Assembly: GCA_044220975.1 (NCBI GenBank)
Contig: JBGAPZ010000006.1
Coordinates: forward strand, 1 to 64,000
Reading direction: 5' to 3'
DNA length: 64,000 bases
Source: SZUA-430 sp044220975
Lineage (GTDB): Bacteria; Pseudomonadota; Alphaproteobacteria; Micropepsales; Micropepsaceae
Within the stretch, counting starts at the first letter, position 1. Each line of letters begins with the position of its first letter. Position numbers and translations under genes: made by a program. Positions 55,804 to 64,000 of this stretch are shown here, piece after piece. The notes under the pieces were generated by a model, which was not told the DNA's origin, did not search any database, and saw nothing but the letters and a program-made list of their open reading frames with translations.

Positions 55804-57366
55804 CTAGCGCTTGCGTTTCGGCTTCACGCCCAAAAGCTTCAGACCGCCGTTCGGCCAGTCTTCGAGCGTGGCGACGTAGAGGTCGCGGACGGCTTCGACG
55901 CGTTCGTTGAGGTCGGCGCGCGACCAATCGGCAACGGAGATCGGCGGCAGCACCATCACGTCCACGGTGCCGGGACGCATGAAGATGGCGTCCCTGGCGC
56001 CGATATCTTCGGCGTTGCGCAGCACGACGGGCACGATCGGAATTTGCGCTTCCATCGCCATGTGGAACGCGCCCTTCTTGAACGGCAGCAGGCCCTTTTG
56101 CGAGCGCGTGCCTTCGGGCGCGATCACGATCGACATGCCGTCCTTGGCGAGATCGGTGACGGACTTTAGCGACTCGACCGCTTTCTTCGCGTCGCCGCGG
56201 TCGATGAAGGCGACCTTCATCAGGCGGCCGACGGGGCCCATGATCGGGTGCGATTCAAGCTCTTTCTTGGCGACGCCGGTGTAGTTCACGCGGAGCAGCT
56301 TCGACATGATGAAGGCGTCGAAGTTGTTCGTGTGGTTGAAAATGAAAACCGCCGGACGCGCGGACCACAGGTTCTCTTCGCCGATCACGTTCAGCTTCAC
56401 GCCGGCGAAGGCGTGGATCACGTCGGCCCAGTTCGGCGCCAGGATGTTGATCGCGGTGCGGACGTCGTTGTTCAGCACGCCGGCGACGGTTGCGAGCGAA
56501 GCGATGGGACCTGCGGCGGCCAGCGAGGCCAGCGTTCGGCCGATGGTTTCGACGCTCGGGCGGCCGCGGCTTTGGAATTTCTGGATCGGCCAGTTGTGCG
56601 CGCGGGCGAAGCGTTCGAGGTTCGGTTGCGGGTTCGTCGGGCGCGGGTTGCCCACCGTCGTCATGAGCGGCACTTCCTCGTTGCCGTCTGCGTAGGCGAA
56701 CGAGCGGTCGAGATCGATCTTGTGCTTGCGCGCGAACGCTTTGACGGCGTTCGCTTTGCCCTCACCCCAGAGCGGTTCGCCAACGGGCTTGCCGGTCAGG
56801 CGGCCGTCGATGGTTTGGAAGCGCGTGCAGACGACATTTTCGATGCCCAGATATTTCGCAGCGGGTTCGACTTGGAACTCGGTCGCGGACGAGGCCAGGA
56901 TGATCGTGTGGCCTTTGCGCTTGTGCGCTTCCAGGCGGCGCTTCATTTCCGGGAACACGCGGTCGAGGATGCGAGCCTTAAACAACTTCTCGCCTTCGAT
57001 CATCAGCTCGCGATCTTGGCGGCCCTTCCAGTTCGCGCCGGTGAAGGCGATCAGCTCTTTGAAACCCGCTTGGCCCAGCATGCCGCGCGCGCCCAGCGTG
57101 GCGAGACCGATCATCTCTTGCACATTCACTTGGCCGCGCATGATGCGCGCTTGCAAAACGTCGAGTGCGGAGTATCCCGCGATCATCGTGCCGTCGTAGT
57201 CGAAGACTGCGGCGATCGTTTTGCCGGATGGGCTCTGCTCGATCTCTTCGATCGTGCCGGGGCGCGCGATCACTTTGCGCGGGGCGGGCGCCACGCGTTT
57301 CGGTTTCGCCGGCGCTTCAGCTGCGGGCGCGGTTTCGGGTTCGATATTTTCGGCTGTCTTCTGCAC
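55804..57366 (-). CDS. HAD-IB phosphatase fused to 1-acylglycerol-3-phosphate acyltransferase (PlsC domain)
   Basis: A 520-residue two-domain protein. After a Pro/Ala-rich leader of 45 residues, the HAD domain has AVFDYDGTM (Asp56, Asp58), ILASSATEF (motif II, near 158) and YADGNEEVPLMTTVGNP (motif III/IV, about 225-241), like the SerB-related HAD-IB group. The C-terminal PlsC domain has HX4D at His345-Asp350 (FIFNHTNNFDAF), the second motif GPVGRLMKVAFIDRGD, and APEGTRS at 416-422. It can make phosphatidic acid and possibly act on a phosphomonoester. With gpsA and plsB nearby it completes DHAP to phosphatidic acid. Confidence 0.92.
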   Translation of the reverse strand: MQKTAENIEPETAPAAEAPAKPKRVAPAPRKVIARPGTIEEIEQSPSGKTIAAVFDYDGTMIAGYSALDVLQARIMRGQVNVQEMIGLATLGARGMLGQAGFKELIAFTGANWKGRQDRELMIEGEKLFKARILDRVFPEMKRRLEAHKRKGHTIILASSATEFQVEPAAKYLGIENVVCTRFQTIDGRLTGKPVGEPLWGEGKANAVKAFARKHKIDLDRSFAYADGNEEVPLMTTVGNPRPTNPQPNLERFARAHNWPIQKFQSRGRPSVETIGRTLASLAAAGPIASLATVAGVLNNDVRTAINILAPNWADVIHAFAGVKLNVIGEENLWSARPAVFIFNHTNNFDAFIMSKLLRVNYTGVAKKELESHPIMGPVGRLMKVAFIDRGDAKKAVESLKSVTDLAKDGMSIVIAPEGTRSQKGLLPFKKGAFHMAMEAQIPIVPVVLRNAEDIGARDAIFMRPGTVDVMVLPPISVADWSRADLNERVEAVRDLYVATLEDWPNGGLKLLGVKPKRKR

Positions 57367-57478
57367 GGATCGACCACCCCAGGGGGTCAGGCTTTGATTT
57401 GAGCTAACACCCGAGGCGATCCGGGGTCAAAACTTTGCGTTCACTATAGGAAAAAGTGGCGAACGAAGTGCAAACGCC

Positions 57479-58585
57479 TCAACGCCGTGCGGCATCCAGG
57501 CTTGCCGAAATGGCAGCCAAACCGCCGGAAAGCTCCGCCGCCAGCGGCCAGCCGAAGCCGATACGCATAAAACCTCTGTCTTGCTCGAACCAATGGCCGG
57601 GGCCGACAGCCGTCGCGTGGTCGACTTGCAGGGTGCGATAGAACGCGTCGATGTCGATCCCGGCATCGGTGCGAATGCGGGGGAAGCAGACGCAGCCGCC
57701 TTCGGGGCGGACCCACTCCATGCGGGTTTCGCGCTTGAGCCAGGTCTCGACCGTGCCGATCGCTTCCTTCAAGGTGCGCTCGACGGTTGCGATCCACGTT
57801 GCGCTTTGGTTCAGCGCCGCTTCGGCCACGTGTTCGTCGATTATCGAGCCGCAGATGCCGATCTGTTCCTTTGCGGCGAGGAAGCGTTGCATCAGCTTGG
57901 CATCACTGTTGACGATCCAGCCGACGCGGATACCCGGGATGCCGTACGACTTCGACATGGAAGCCACGCTGATCGCGCGCGGGCTCAAACTCGCCGCGAC
58001 GGGCAGCTTCGGCACGAACGACATCTCGCGGTAGGTTTCGTCGACGAGCAGGCGGATACCGCGCGCTTCGACGATGGCGATAAGGCGTTTGAGGTCGGCC
58101 TCCTTGAGCGAGACACCGGTCGGATTATGCGGCGTCGTCACGGAGATGAGTTTGGTATTCGGTTTGATAAGCGCTTCGAGGCGATCGAGGTCGACGCGGA
58201 AGCCTTCTTCGAATTTCAGGTCCACATAGTCGATCGCGCAGCCGATCGCGCGCGGCGTTTCGATGTTCGTCGCATAGTTCGGCCGGACGACGACAAGGTG
58301 ATCGCCTTTCTCGAGCAACGTCGTTGCAATAATGAAGAGCGCGCCGGCAGCACCGGCCGTCGTCAACACATCCTCTTCAGCGACGCCCGCATTCTTCGCG
58401 ATCAGCGCGCGCAAGCCGGGTGCGCCGCGATGGACGCCGTACATCAGCAGCAGGTTGTCTAGCCTCAAGCCCAACTCGGAGAGTTGGCGGTCGCGCATCG
58501 AGCTTTCGGAGAGGTTGAAGCGGATCGTGTCGTAGCCCTGCTCCTCGGGCGATTCGATCTCAATCGGCATGCGGACGTATTTCAT
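57479..58585 (-). CDS. PLP-dependent aminotransferase class I/II
   Basis: A 368-residue fold-type I aminotransferase. The PLP-anchoring sites are TAGAAGALFIIATTLL (about 74-89), SVTTPHNPTGV with the conserved Asn (about 149-159), LLVDETYREM with Asp (about 180), and the Schiff-base Lys in SVASMSKSYGIPGIRVGWI (about 214). The C-terminal Arg that binds the substrate carboxylate is likely in RGFMRIGFGW. Without neighbours of a clear pathway the amino-acid specificity is unknown. The start is ATG at 58585 with GAGAGACGC upstream. It is separated from the upstream methyltransferase by a palindromic repeat. Confidence 0.88.
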   Translation of the reverse strand: MKYVRMPIEIESPEEQGYDTIRFNLSESSMRDRQLSELGLRLDNLLLMYGVHRGAPGLRALIAKNAGVAEEDVLTTAGAAGALFIIATTLLEKGDHLVVVRPNYATNIETPRAIGCAIDYVDLKFEEGFRVDLDRLEALIKPNTKLISVTTPHNPTGVSLKEADLKRLIAIVEARGIRLLVDETYREMSFVPKLPVAASLSPRAISVASMSKSYGIPGIRVGWIVNSDAKLMQRFLAAKEQIGICGSIIDEHVAEAALNQSATWIATVERTLKEAIGTVETWLKRETRMEWVRPEGGCVCFPRIRTDAGIDIDAFYRTLQVDHATAVGPGHWFEQDRGFMRIGFGWPLAAELSGGLAAISASLDAARR

Positions 58586-58634
58586 GACAGCGTCTCTCGT
58601 AGAGCGCCGTGCTTAGCACGGAATCGCTCGTCCT

Positions 58635-58726
58635 GGGAGCGCGGTCGTCCCGCCCGCTCTTCCTTACTCTCAACACGCGGGTGACTACGGACACTCAATA
58701 AGAGCGGGCGGGACGCCCGCGCTCCC
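58635..58726. repeat. Palindromic element family B (27-bp inverted repeat)
   Basis: The left arm 58635-58661 (GGGAGCGCGG, then TCGTCCCGCCCGCTCTT) and the right arm 58700-58726 are inverted copies with one mismatch in 27, separated by a 38-nt loop. The arms themselves contain CGTCCCG-like internal symmetry. The word pattern (GGGAGCGCGGGCGTCCCGCC) resembles a class of REP-like elements seen in several proteobacteria. The element fills most of the gap between the methyltransferase stop and the aminotransferase start and encodes nothing. Confidence 0.88.
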
Positions 58727-58730
58727 TGGG

Positions 58731-59540
58731 CTAGAGACCTTCCACCAACGCTGGGCGCGATGGCAATTGCTTCAGCAGCGTCACGAGTTCCGCTTTGGCT
58801 TGGGCGTTTGAGAGTTGGTGGCGTTCGGCGAGGATGAGCTCGTTCTTCAGCGAGTGTTCGAGGCCGACAAGTTCCGTCACGCGGACTTTGTAGCCGTGCG
58901 CTTCGAGGTAAAGCGCGCGAATGACGTTGGTCAGGTTGCTGGCGAATTCGCGGCGTTGGATCGGGTGGCGCCAGAGTTGGTGAAGCGGGTGCTTGCCCTC
59001 GTGCTCCAGGTTGCGCGCGAGTTCGGCTTGGCAGCAAGGCACGAGCGCCACCACGCGCGCGTCGTGGCGGAGCGCAAAGCGGATCGCGTCGTCGGTCGCG
59101 GTGTCGCAAGCGTGGAGCGCGGTCACCATGTCGACTTTGCCGTCCAGCTTCACGTCGGCGATCGCGCCGGAAACGAAGTGCATGCGGTCGAAATTGCTTT
59201 CGCGGGCGAGGCGTTCGGCGCCTTCCATCAAGGGCCCGCGGGTTTCGACGGCGACAACTTCGCCTTTGCCAGCCGGCGCGAAAATCAGATCGTAGAGGAT
59301 GAAGCCCAGGTAGGATTTGCCAGCACCAAGATCGGCAAGACGCGGCGCCTCGTTCGTTTCGAACAGACGGTCGAGCGGGCCGCGCAGCAGCTGAACCAAG
59401 TGAAGGACTTGCTTCAGCTTGCGACGCGAGTCGGCGTTCAGTGCGCCGTCGCGCGTGAGAATGTGAAGCGCCTTCAACAGCTCGACCGATTGGCCGGGCC
59501 AAAGGTCTTTCAGGGTTGGTTCTGACGGTTTGCGTGGCAT
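58731..59540 (-). CDS. SAM-dependent methyltransferase (Methyltransf_32/TRM13-like)
   Basis: A 269-residue protein. The AdoMet-binding motif I is LADLGAGKSYLGFILYDLI (about 62-80), then VVAVETR (motif II acidic end), FVSGAIADV, VTALHACDTATDDAIRFAL, and the characteristic VALVPCCQAELARNL with a CC pair near 166-168. That PCCQ motif is diagnostic of the Methyltransf_32 group (TRM13/METTL25-like). Substrate unknown; RNA is plausible. The ATG at 59540 is chosen: a longer frame to 59684 would translate the palindromic repeat, which is non-coding. Confidence 0.8.
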   Translation of the reverse strand: MPRKPSEPTLKDLWPGQSVELLKALHILTRDGALNADSRRKLKQVLHLVQLLRGPLDRLFETNEAPRLADLGAGKSYLGFILYDLIFAPAGKGEVVAVETRGPLMEGAERLARESNFDRMHFVSGAIADVKLDGKVDMVTALHACDTATDDAIRFALRHDARVVALVPCCQAELARNLEHEGKHPLHQLWRHPIQRREFASNLTNVIRALYLEAHGYKVRVTELVGLEHSLKNELILAERHQLSNAQAKAELVTLLKQLPSRPALVEGL

Positions 59541-59551
59541 CTCGTCCACAT

Positions 59552-59640
59552 TGTCATGGTCCGCGGAGGCGGACCACCCACGACTTGGACTGGAACCGCG
59601 GCAGAAAGTCGTGGGTGGTCCGCCTCCGCGGACCATGACA
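59552..59640. repeat. Full copy of palindromic element family A (perfect 35-bp inverted repeat)
   Basis: Left arm 59552-59586 and right arm 59606-59640 are perfect reverse complements over 35 bp, separated by 19 nt. The arms begin TGTCATGGTCCGC and end CCCACGACTT. Each arm contains an internal palindrome (TGGTCCGC / GCGGACCA with 4 nt between), so single strands can fold into one long stem or two short ones. The element lies between divergent genes, 11 nt from the methyltransferase start and 44 nt from the FecR-type start. Degraded relatives are at 38714 and 52021. Confidence 0.95.
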
Positions 59641-59684
59641 TAGTTTTTTGCGGCTTGTGATTTGGCGAAGCAATTGGAGTGCAA

Positions 59685-60389
59685 ATGAAACTGACGCGGC
59701 GCGAGGCTCTGGTTGCGACGGTAGCTCTTGGCGTTGCGGGCTCCGCGCGGGCCGAAGACGCCGAGGAGATCGGCGGCGTCGAGGACATCGTCAACTATGC
59801 TTGGTCGACGATTGCCCCCGAGCCGCGCGACGAGATCGAGCTTGAAGACGATATCTACATGAACGAAGTCGTCGAGACGGGCGAGGAAAGCGCGCTCGTC
59901 GTCAAATTCTCCGACGGGTCGAAGCTCACGCTCGGCGAGAACGCGAAGATCGTGATCGACAAGTATGTCTACGATCCGCTGTCATCCGCCGGCGAGCAGG
60001 CGGTAACGTTGAGCAAGGGGGCGTTCCGTTTCGTCTCCGGCGCGCTGCCGAAGGCGAACGTGAAGATCGCGACACCCACGGTCACGATCGGCATACGCGG
60101 TACGGAGCTCATTTTCGACGTCGCCGACGACGGTGAGACGGAAATGTCGACGATCTCAGGCGAGGCGGATGCAACGGACGGATCGGGTGAAACGCTGACG
60201 GTCGGCGTGGACGAGTCGATCGTGGTGGATCGCAACCGGCGCTTCCGGGGCAAGGTGCGCAAGCGGCGGCACGTCTCGCGTTCGATCGCGATCACGGAGG
60301 GTCTCAACGGTGCGCGCCAGCGTTGGCGCATCCAGAAGCCCACGCGGCGGCGTGCCGTTCGGCGGCGGCGGAGACGCAAGGCAAACTAA
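59685..60389 (+). CDS. Secreted FecR-domain protein with a basic C-terminal tail
   Basis: A 234-residue protein. The N-terminus MKLTRREALVATVALGVAGSARA has a twin-arginine signature (TRREAL) and an AxA cleavage site, so it may be Tat-exported. A FecR domain follows: IYMNEVVETGEESALVVKFSDGSKLTLGENAKIVIDKYVYDP (about 58-99), VTLSKGAFRFVSGALPKANVKIATPTVTIGIRGTELIFDV (about 108-147). The last 45 residues are very basic (Arg-rich, KPTRRRAVRRRRRRKAN). FecR-domain proteins normally act as anti-sigma/regulatory modules or as polysaccharide-binding secreted domains. No ECF sigma gene is adjacent. GGAG upstream supports the ATG at 59685. Confidence 0.8.
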   Translation: MKLTRREALVATVALGVAGSARAEDAEEIGGVEDIVNYAWSTIAPEPRDEIELEDDIYMNEVVETGEESALVVKFSDGSKLTLGENAKIVIDKYVYDPLSSAGEQAVTLSKGAFRFVSGALPKANVKIATPTVTIGIRGTELIFDVADDGETEMSTISGEADATDGSGETLTVGVDESIVVDRNRRFRGKVRKRRHVSRSIAITEGLNGARQRWRIQKPTRRRAVRRRRRRKAN

Positions 60390-60467
60390 GCCCCGCAAAA
60401 CCGGCGGAAATGCGGGCATTTTGCCGCTCGACAGCGCGAGGGCGGCCCTGTATTCCCTGCCCCTCCC

Positions 60468-62270
<1,803 letters not shown>

Positions 62271-62273
62271 CGC

Positions 62274-63041
62274 TTAGGGCGCGAACTTTGCTTTGCATTC
62301 GTCGAAGGTCAGCGTCCTCGCTCGGATGAGGCCTTTTGCGTCCGGTGTGCCGGTCGGGTCGACGAAGATCATGTTGTATTTGTTGGCCTGCATCGCGTAG
62401 GTGCGCGTCTTCGATAGGTCGACGAGGCCGACGTCGAAGGTGAAGCTTCGGTCTTGTTCCGCGATCAGCCAGTGGCCGTTCGTTTTGTCATCGGACATCG
62501 TGATCATGCCGCCGGGTTTCAGCGTGGCGTCGAGGGCGGATTTCAGCAAGACCGCGTTTTCGGCGGGCAGGTCTTGCACGCGGTCGAACGTGCGGGCGTG
62601 GAACGCGCCTTCGATGACGAGGTGCGACGAGACCATGTTGTTGTGGACGTGCGGGATGATCGCGCCGCCTTTGCGCATGCCGAAAAAGCGGATGAACCAC
62701 GGGCGCTCGATGCCGGCGACGTTGATCGCCGCCGGGAACTTCGGGTCCTTCGTTTCGGCGAGGTTCGACGGGAAGGTCATCGCCGCGGTTAGGCGTTCGA
62801 AGTCCAGGTAGTGGCGGAGCGCGACGAGGCTCACGCCGGTGTTCAATGTCGCGATCTGATCTTGCCAACCGAGCAGCGGTATCTTTCCCGCAGCGAGTGC
62901 GCGGTTCAGGTCCGCCACGTCTTGCGCCCAGCGGTTCAGGTCTGCCGGTGGCGACGCGAGCGCGCCGGTGCTCAGGATCGTGTGCAGCGCAGCTGCGCCG
63001 GCGAAGGCCCCGAAAAACGTGCGGCGGTCAAGGTCGCTCAT
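62274..63041 (-). CDS. Tat-signal secreted protein, unknown function (cupin-like pattern)
   Basis: A 255-residue protein. MSDLDRRTFFGAFAGAAALHTILSTGALA is a Tat signal peptide (DRRTFFGAF). The mature part has RKGGAIIPHVHNNMVSSHLVIEGAFHARTFDRV, where the HxH and the following beta strands resemble a cupin metal site, and KPGGMITMSDDKTNGHWLIAEQDRSFTFDVGLVD. No enzyme family is certain. It is convergent with lepA (gap of 3 nt) and upstream of no obvious partner on the same strand except the 63056 gene, 14 nt away. Confidence 0.7.
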   Translation of the reverse strand: MSDLDRRTFFGAFAGAAALHTILSTGALASPPADLNRWAQDVADLNRALAAGKIPLLGWQDQIATLNTGVSLVALRHYLDFERLTAAMTFPSNLAETKDPKFPAAINVAGIERPWFIRFFGMRKGGAIIPHVHNNMVSSHLVIEGAFHARTFDRVQDLPAENAVLLKSALDATLKPGGMITMSDDKTNGHWLIAEQDRSFTFDVGLVDLSKTRTYAMQANKYNMIFVDPTGTPDAKGLIRARTLTFDECKAKFAP

Positions 63042-63055
63042 GACCTTATTTCAGC

Positions 63056-63664
63056 TTAGGCCGCGATGAAGCGCAATGCGGCGTGCGTCACGGAAATACG
63101 CGCGACTTTCGTGTCTTTGAGCCCTGATTGGCGCGCCAGTCGGATGATGTCGTCGCCATTCGGCTTCACGCCCTTGGTGTAAGCGAGCCAGAGCGCCGTG
63201 CCTTTCGGCAGCACTTTCGCCGCCGCTTCGATTTGCTTTGGTGTCGTTTCCGGCACCAGCGTGAGGATCACGATGTTTGCGGCTTTCGCCTTGGCGGCGG
63301 TCAGCGTTGCCGCGCGTTCGACCTTCGCGCCCTTGGCGACGGCGTCGTCAATCTCGTCGATGCGTTCACCCACGAGAAGCACCGTGGTCTCGGCTTTCAC
63401 GCCGAGTTTGTCGGCGAGCGACGGCGGGTTCAGAATGTTCTTCGCCCAGGCGGCCGCTTCCTTTGCGCCCAGCGCGAGTTTGAACTTCGCCGTCTTCGTT
63501 TCGATCGCGAGGTCCTCGCCGACGACCTTCGCCGTGCGCACGTCGCTCAGCTGGACGATCAGCTTCTTGCCGCCGCTCAGTTGAAGGGATGCGGAGTCGA
63601 GATGCGCGCGCACGTCGGCGCGCTCCTTCCCTGAGATGTAGGCGATGCGTGCTTCGCGTCCCAC
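63056..63664 (-). CDS. Conserved hypothetical protein, DUF3052-like C-terminal half
   Basis: A 202-residue cytoplasmic protein. The N-terminal half is a small beta-sheet (AHLDSASLQLSGGKKLIVQLSDVRTAKVVGEDLAIETKTAKFKLALG). The C-terminal half has TTVLLVGERIDEIDDAVAKGAKVER, a central VILTLVPE strand, and a final TALWLAYTKGVKPNGDDIIRLARQSGLKDTKVARISVTHAALRF. The last block resembles the DUF3052 pattern (Lys-Gly, Asp-Ile, Gly-Leu-x-Asp-x-Lys, Thr-His). Function unknown. It is followed on the same strand by the Tat-secreted gene, so a two-gene operon is likely. Confidence 0.68.
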   Translation of the reverse strand: MGREARIAYISGKERADVRAHLDSASLQLSGGKKLIVQLSDVRTAKVVGEDLAIETKTAKFKLALGAKEAAAWAKNILNPPSLADKLGVKAETTVLLVGERIDEIDDAVAKGAKVERAATLTAAKAKAANIVILTLVPETTPKQIEAAAKVLPKGTALWLAYTKGVKPNGDDIIRLARQSGLKDTKVARISVTHAALRFIAA

Positions 63665-63798
63665 GTTCCCCTCCCGCGTTCGGACGCGGACCGTAGCGGA
63701 TGAAAAACTGCTGTCAAATCGTGTGCTTAGCGGGTGGCCTTCAGACCATCGAATTCGCGTTAGACTTTCTGCCGCAAGTGATTCGTGAAGAGGGGATT

Positions 63799-64000
63799 AT
63801 GATGCTCACCAAGGCTTCGCTGCGGGCGATTTTTCCGAAGGCGCCGGATGTGGATCTGGACGCGTTCTTGGCGTCCGGCATCGAGGCGTTGCGCAGTGCC
63901 GGCATTCTCGAGATGGCCACGCGCCTGCAGTACTTCCTGGCGCAGTTGGGGCATGAGTCCAACGGGCTCACGCACAAGGAAGAGAATCTGAACTACTCCG
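63799..64000 (+). CDS. Glycoside hydrolase family 19 / lysozyme-like protein, N-terminal part (cut by window edge)
   Basis: An open plus-strand frame starting MMLTKASLRAIFPKAPDVD runs off the right end after 67 codons. The visible EMATRLQYFLAQLGHESNGLTHKEENLNYS is the first conserved block of the GH19 chitinase/endolysin family, including the catalytic Glu of the HES motif (about 55). In bacteria such short forms are often phage- or type VI-linked peptidoglycan hydrolases. A Shine-Dalgarno (AGAGGGGAT) precedes two adjacent ATG codons (63799, 63802). No phage genes are seen in the window, so the context is unresolved. Confidence 0.78.
   Translation, partial: MMLTKASLRAIFPKAPDVDLDAFLASGIEALRSAGILEMATRLQYFLAQLGHESNGLTHKEENLNYS

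Noticed and set aside
58582..59502. Long minus-strand frame of 306 codons over the family B repeat and the methyltransferase
   Set aside because: Arg/Ser/Pro-rich mirror frame of the methyltransferase gene reading through a non-coding repeat.
59541..59684. N-terminal extension of the methyltransferase by 48 residues
   Set aside because: The extension translates the 35-bp palindromic repeat; the ATG at 59540 gives a normal N-terminus.
63799..64000. Prophage at the right end
   Set aside because: One truncated GH19-like frame is not enough; no integrase, structural or lysis genes are in the window.

Overview
The window is one contiguous piece of a bacterial chromosome with dense coding, frequent 4-nt ATGA overlaps and a GC content that looks to be around 60 percent by eye. 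The gene families point to an alphaproteobacterium: the uncharacterised DUF6090 family, FlgO/TolB-like TPR membrane proteins, a five-step histidine pathway with HutF and HutG, a gpsA-plsB pair next to a HAD-PlsC fusion, and a hybrid kinase with a single-domain response regulator. I cannot place it to order. A Caulobacterales/Hyphomonadaceae- or Micropepsales-like background is only a guess. I saw no rRNA, tRNA, CRISPR array, transposase or integrase.

Layout. 1-3218: catabolic genes (acyl-CoA ligase cut by the left edge, carboxymuconolactone decarboxylase-like protein, SDR, M20 amidohydrolase). 3338-7322: a minus-strand operon of five full-length DUF6090 paralogues with 4-nt overlaps, ending in a truncated sixth copy. 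It diverges from two near-duplicate three-TM FlgO/TPR proteins (7669-11369). 11370-12327: a 958-bp non-coding-looking stretch with two kinds of short tandem repeat and a possible promoter. 12328-22686: metabolic and detoxification genes (MBL hydrolase, GNAT, two GSTs, type-B carboxylesterase, Popeye-like membrane CNB protein, Zn-dehydrogenase, LLM oxidoreductase, GFA protein, fatty-acyl-CoA synthetase, TusA-like). 22704-22968: two paralogous 33-34 aa membrane peptides. 23218-26891: TetR regulator with a likely operator and an HlyD/ATPase/permease exporter. 26947-32006: secreted protein, two CHAP lipoproteins, hybrid histidine kinase and CheY-like receiver. 32127-37380: two MFS transporters, a DUF945-like lipoprotein and a DUF3137 protein.

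37465-47497: histidine catabolism. hutU, hutH and hutG form an operon that continues into a small AT-richer orphan, a VOC protein and a 742-aa membrane protein. hutF and hutI are divergent. Together the five Hut enzymes convert histidine to glutamate plus formate and two ammonia. No hutC or Hut transporter is seen here. 48033-51982: an unusual fusion with a buried signal peptide before a beta-barrel-like domain, a glycosyltransferase, a small membrane protein and an esterase. 52124-57366: glycerolipid synthesis (gpsA, plsB, UspB-like, HAD-PlsC), in principle covering DHAP to phosphatidic acid. 57479-64000: aminotransferase, methyltransferase, FecR-domain protein, lepA, two uncharacterised genes and the start of a GH19-like glycoside hydrolase.

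The most notable signals are the DUF6090 array with its divergent TPR pair, two palindromic repeat families (one with a perfect 35-bp inverted repeat), the twin micropeptides and the buried-signal fusion protein.
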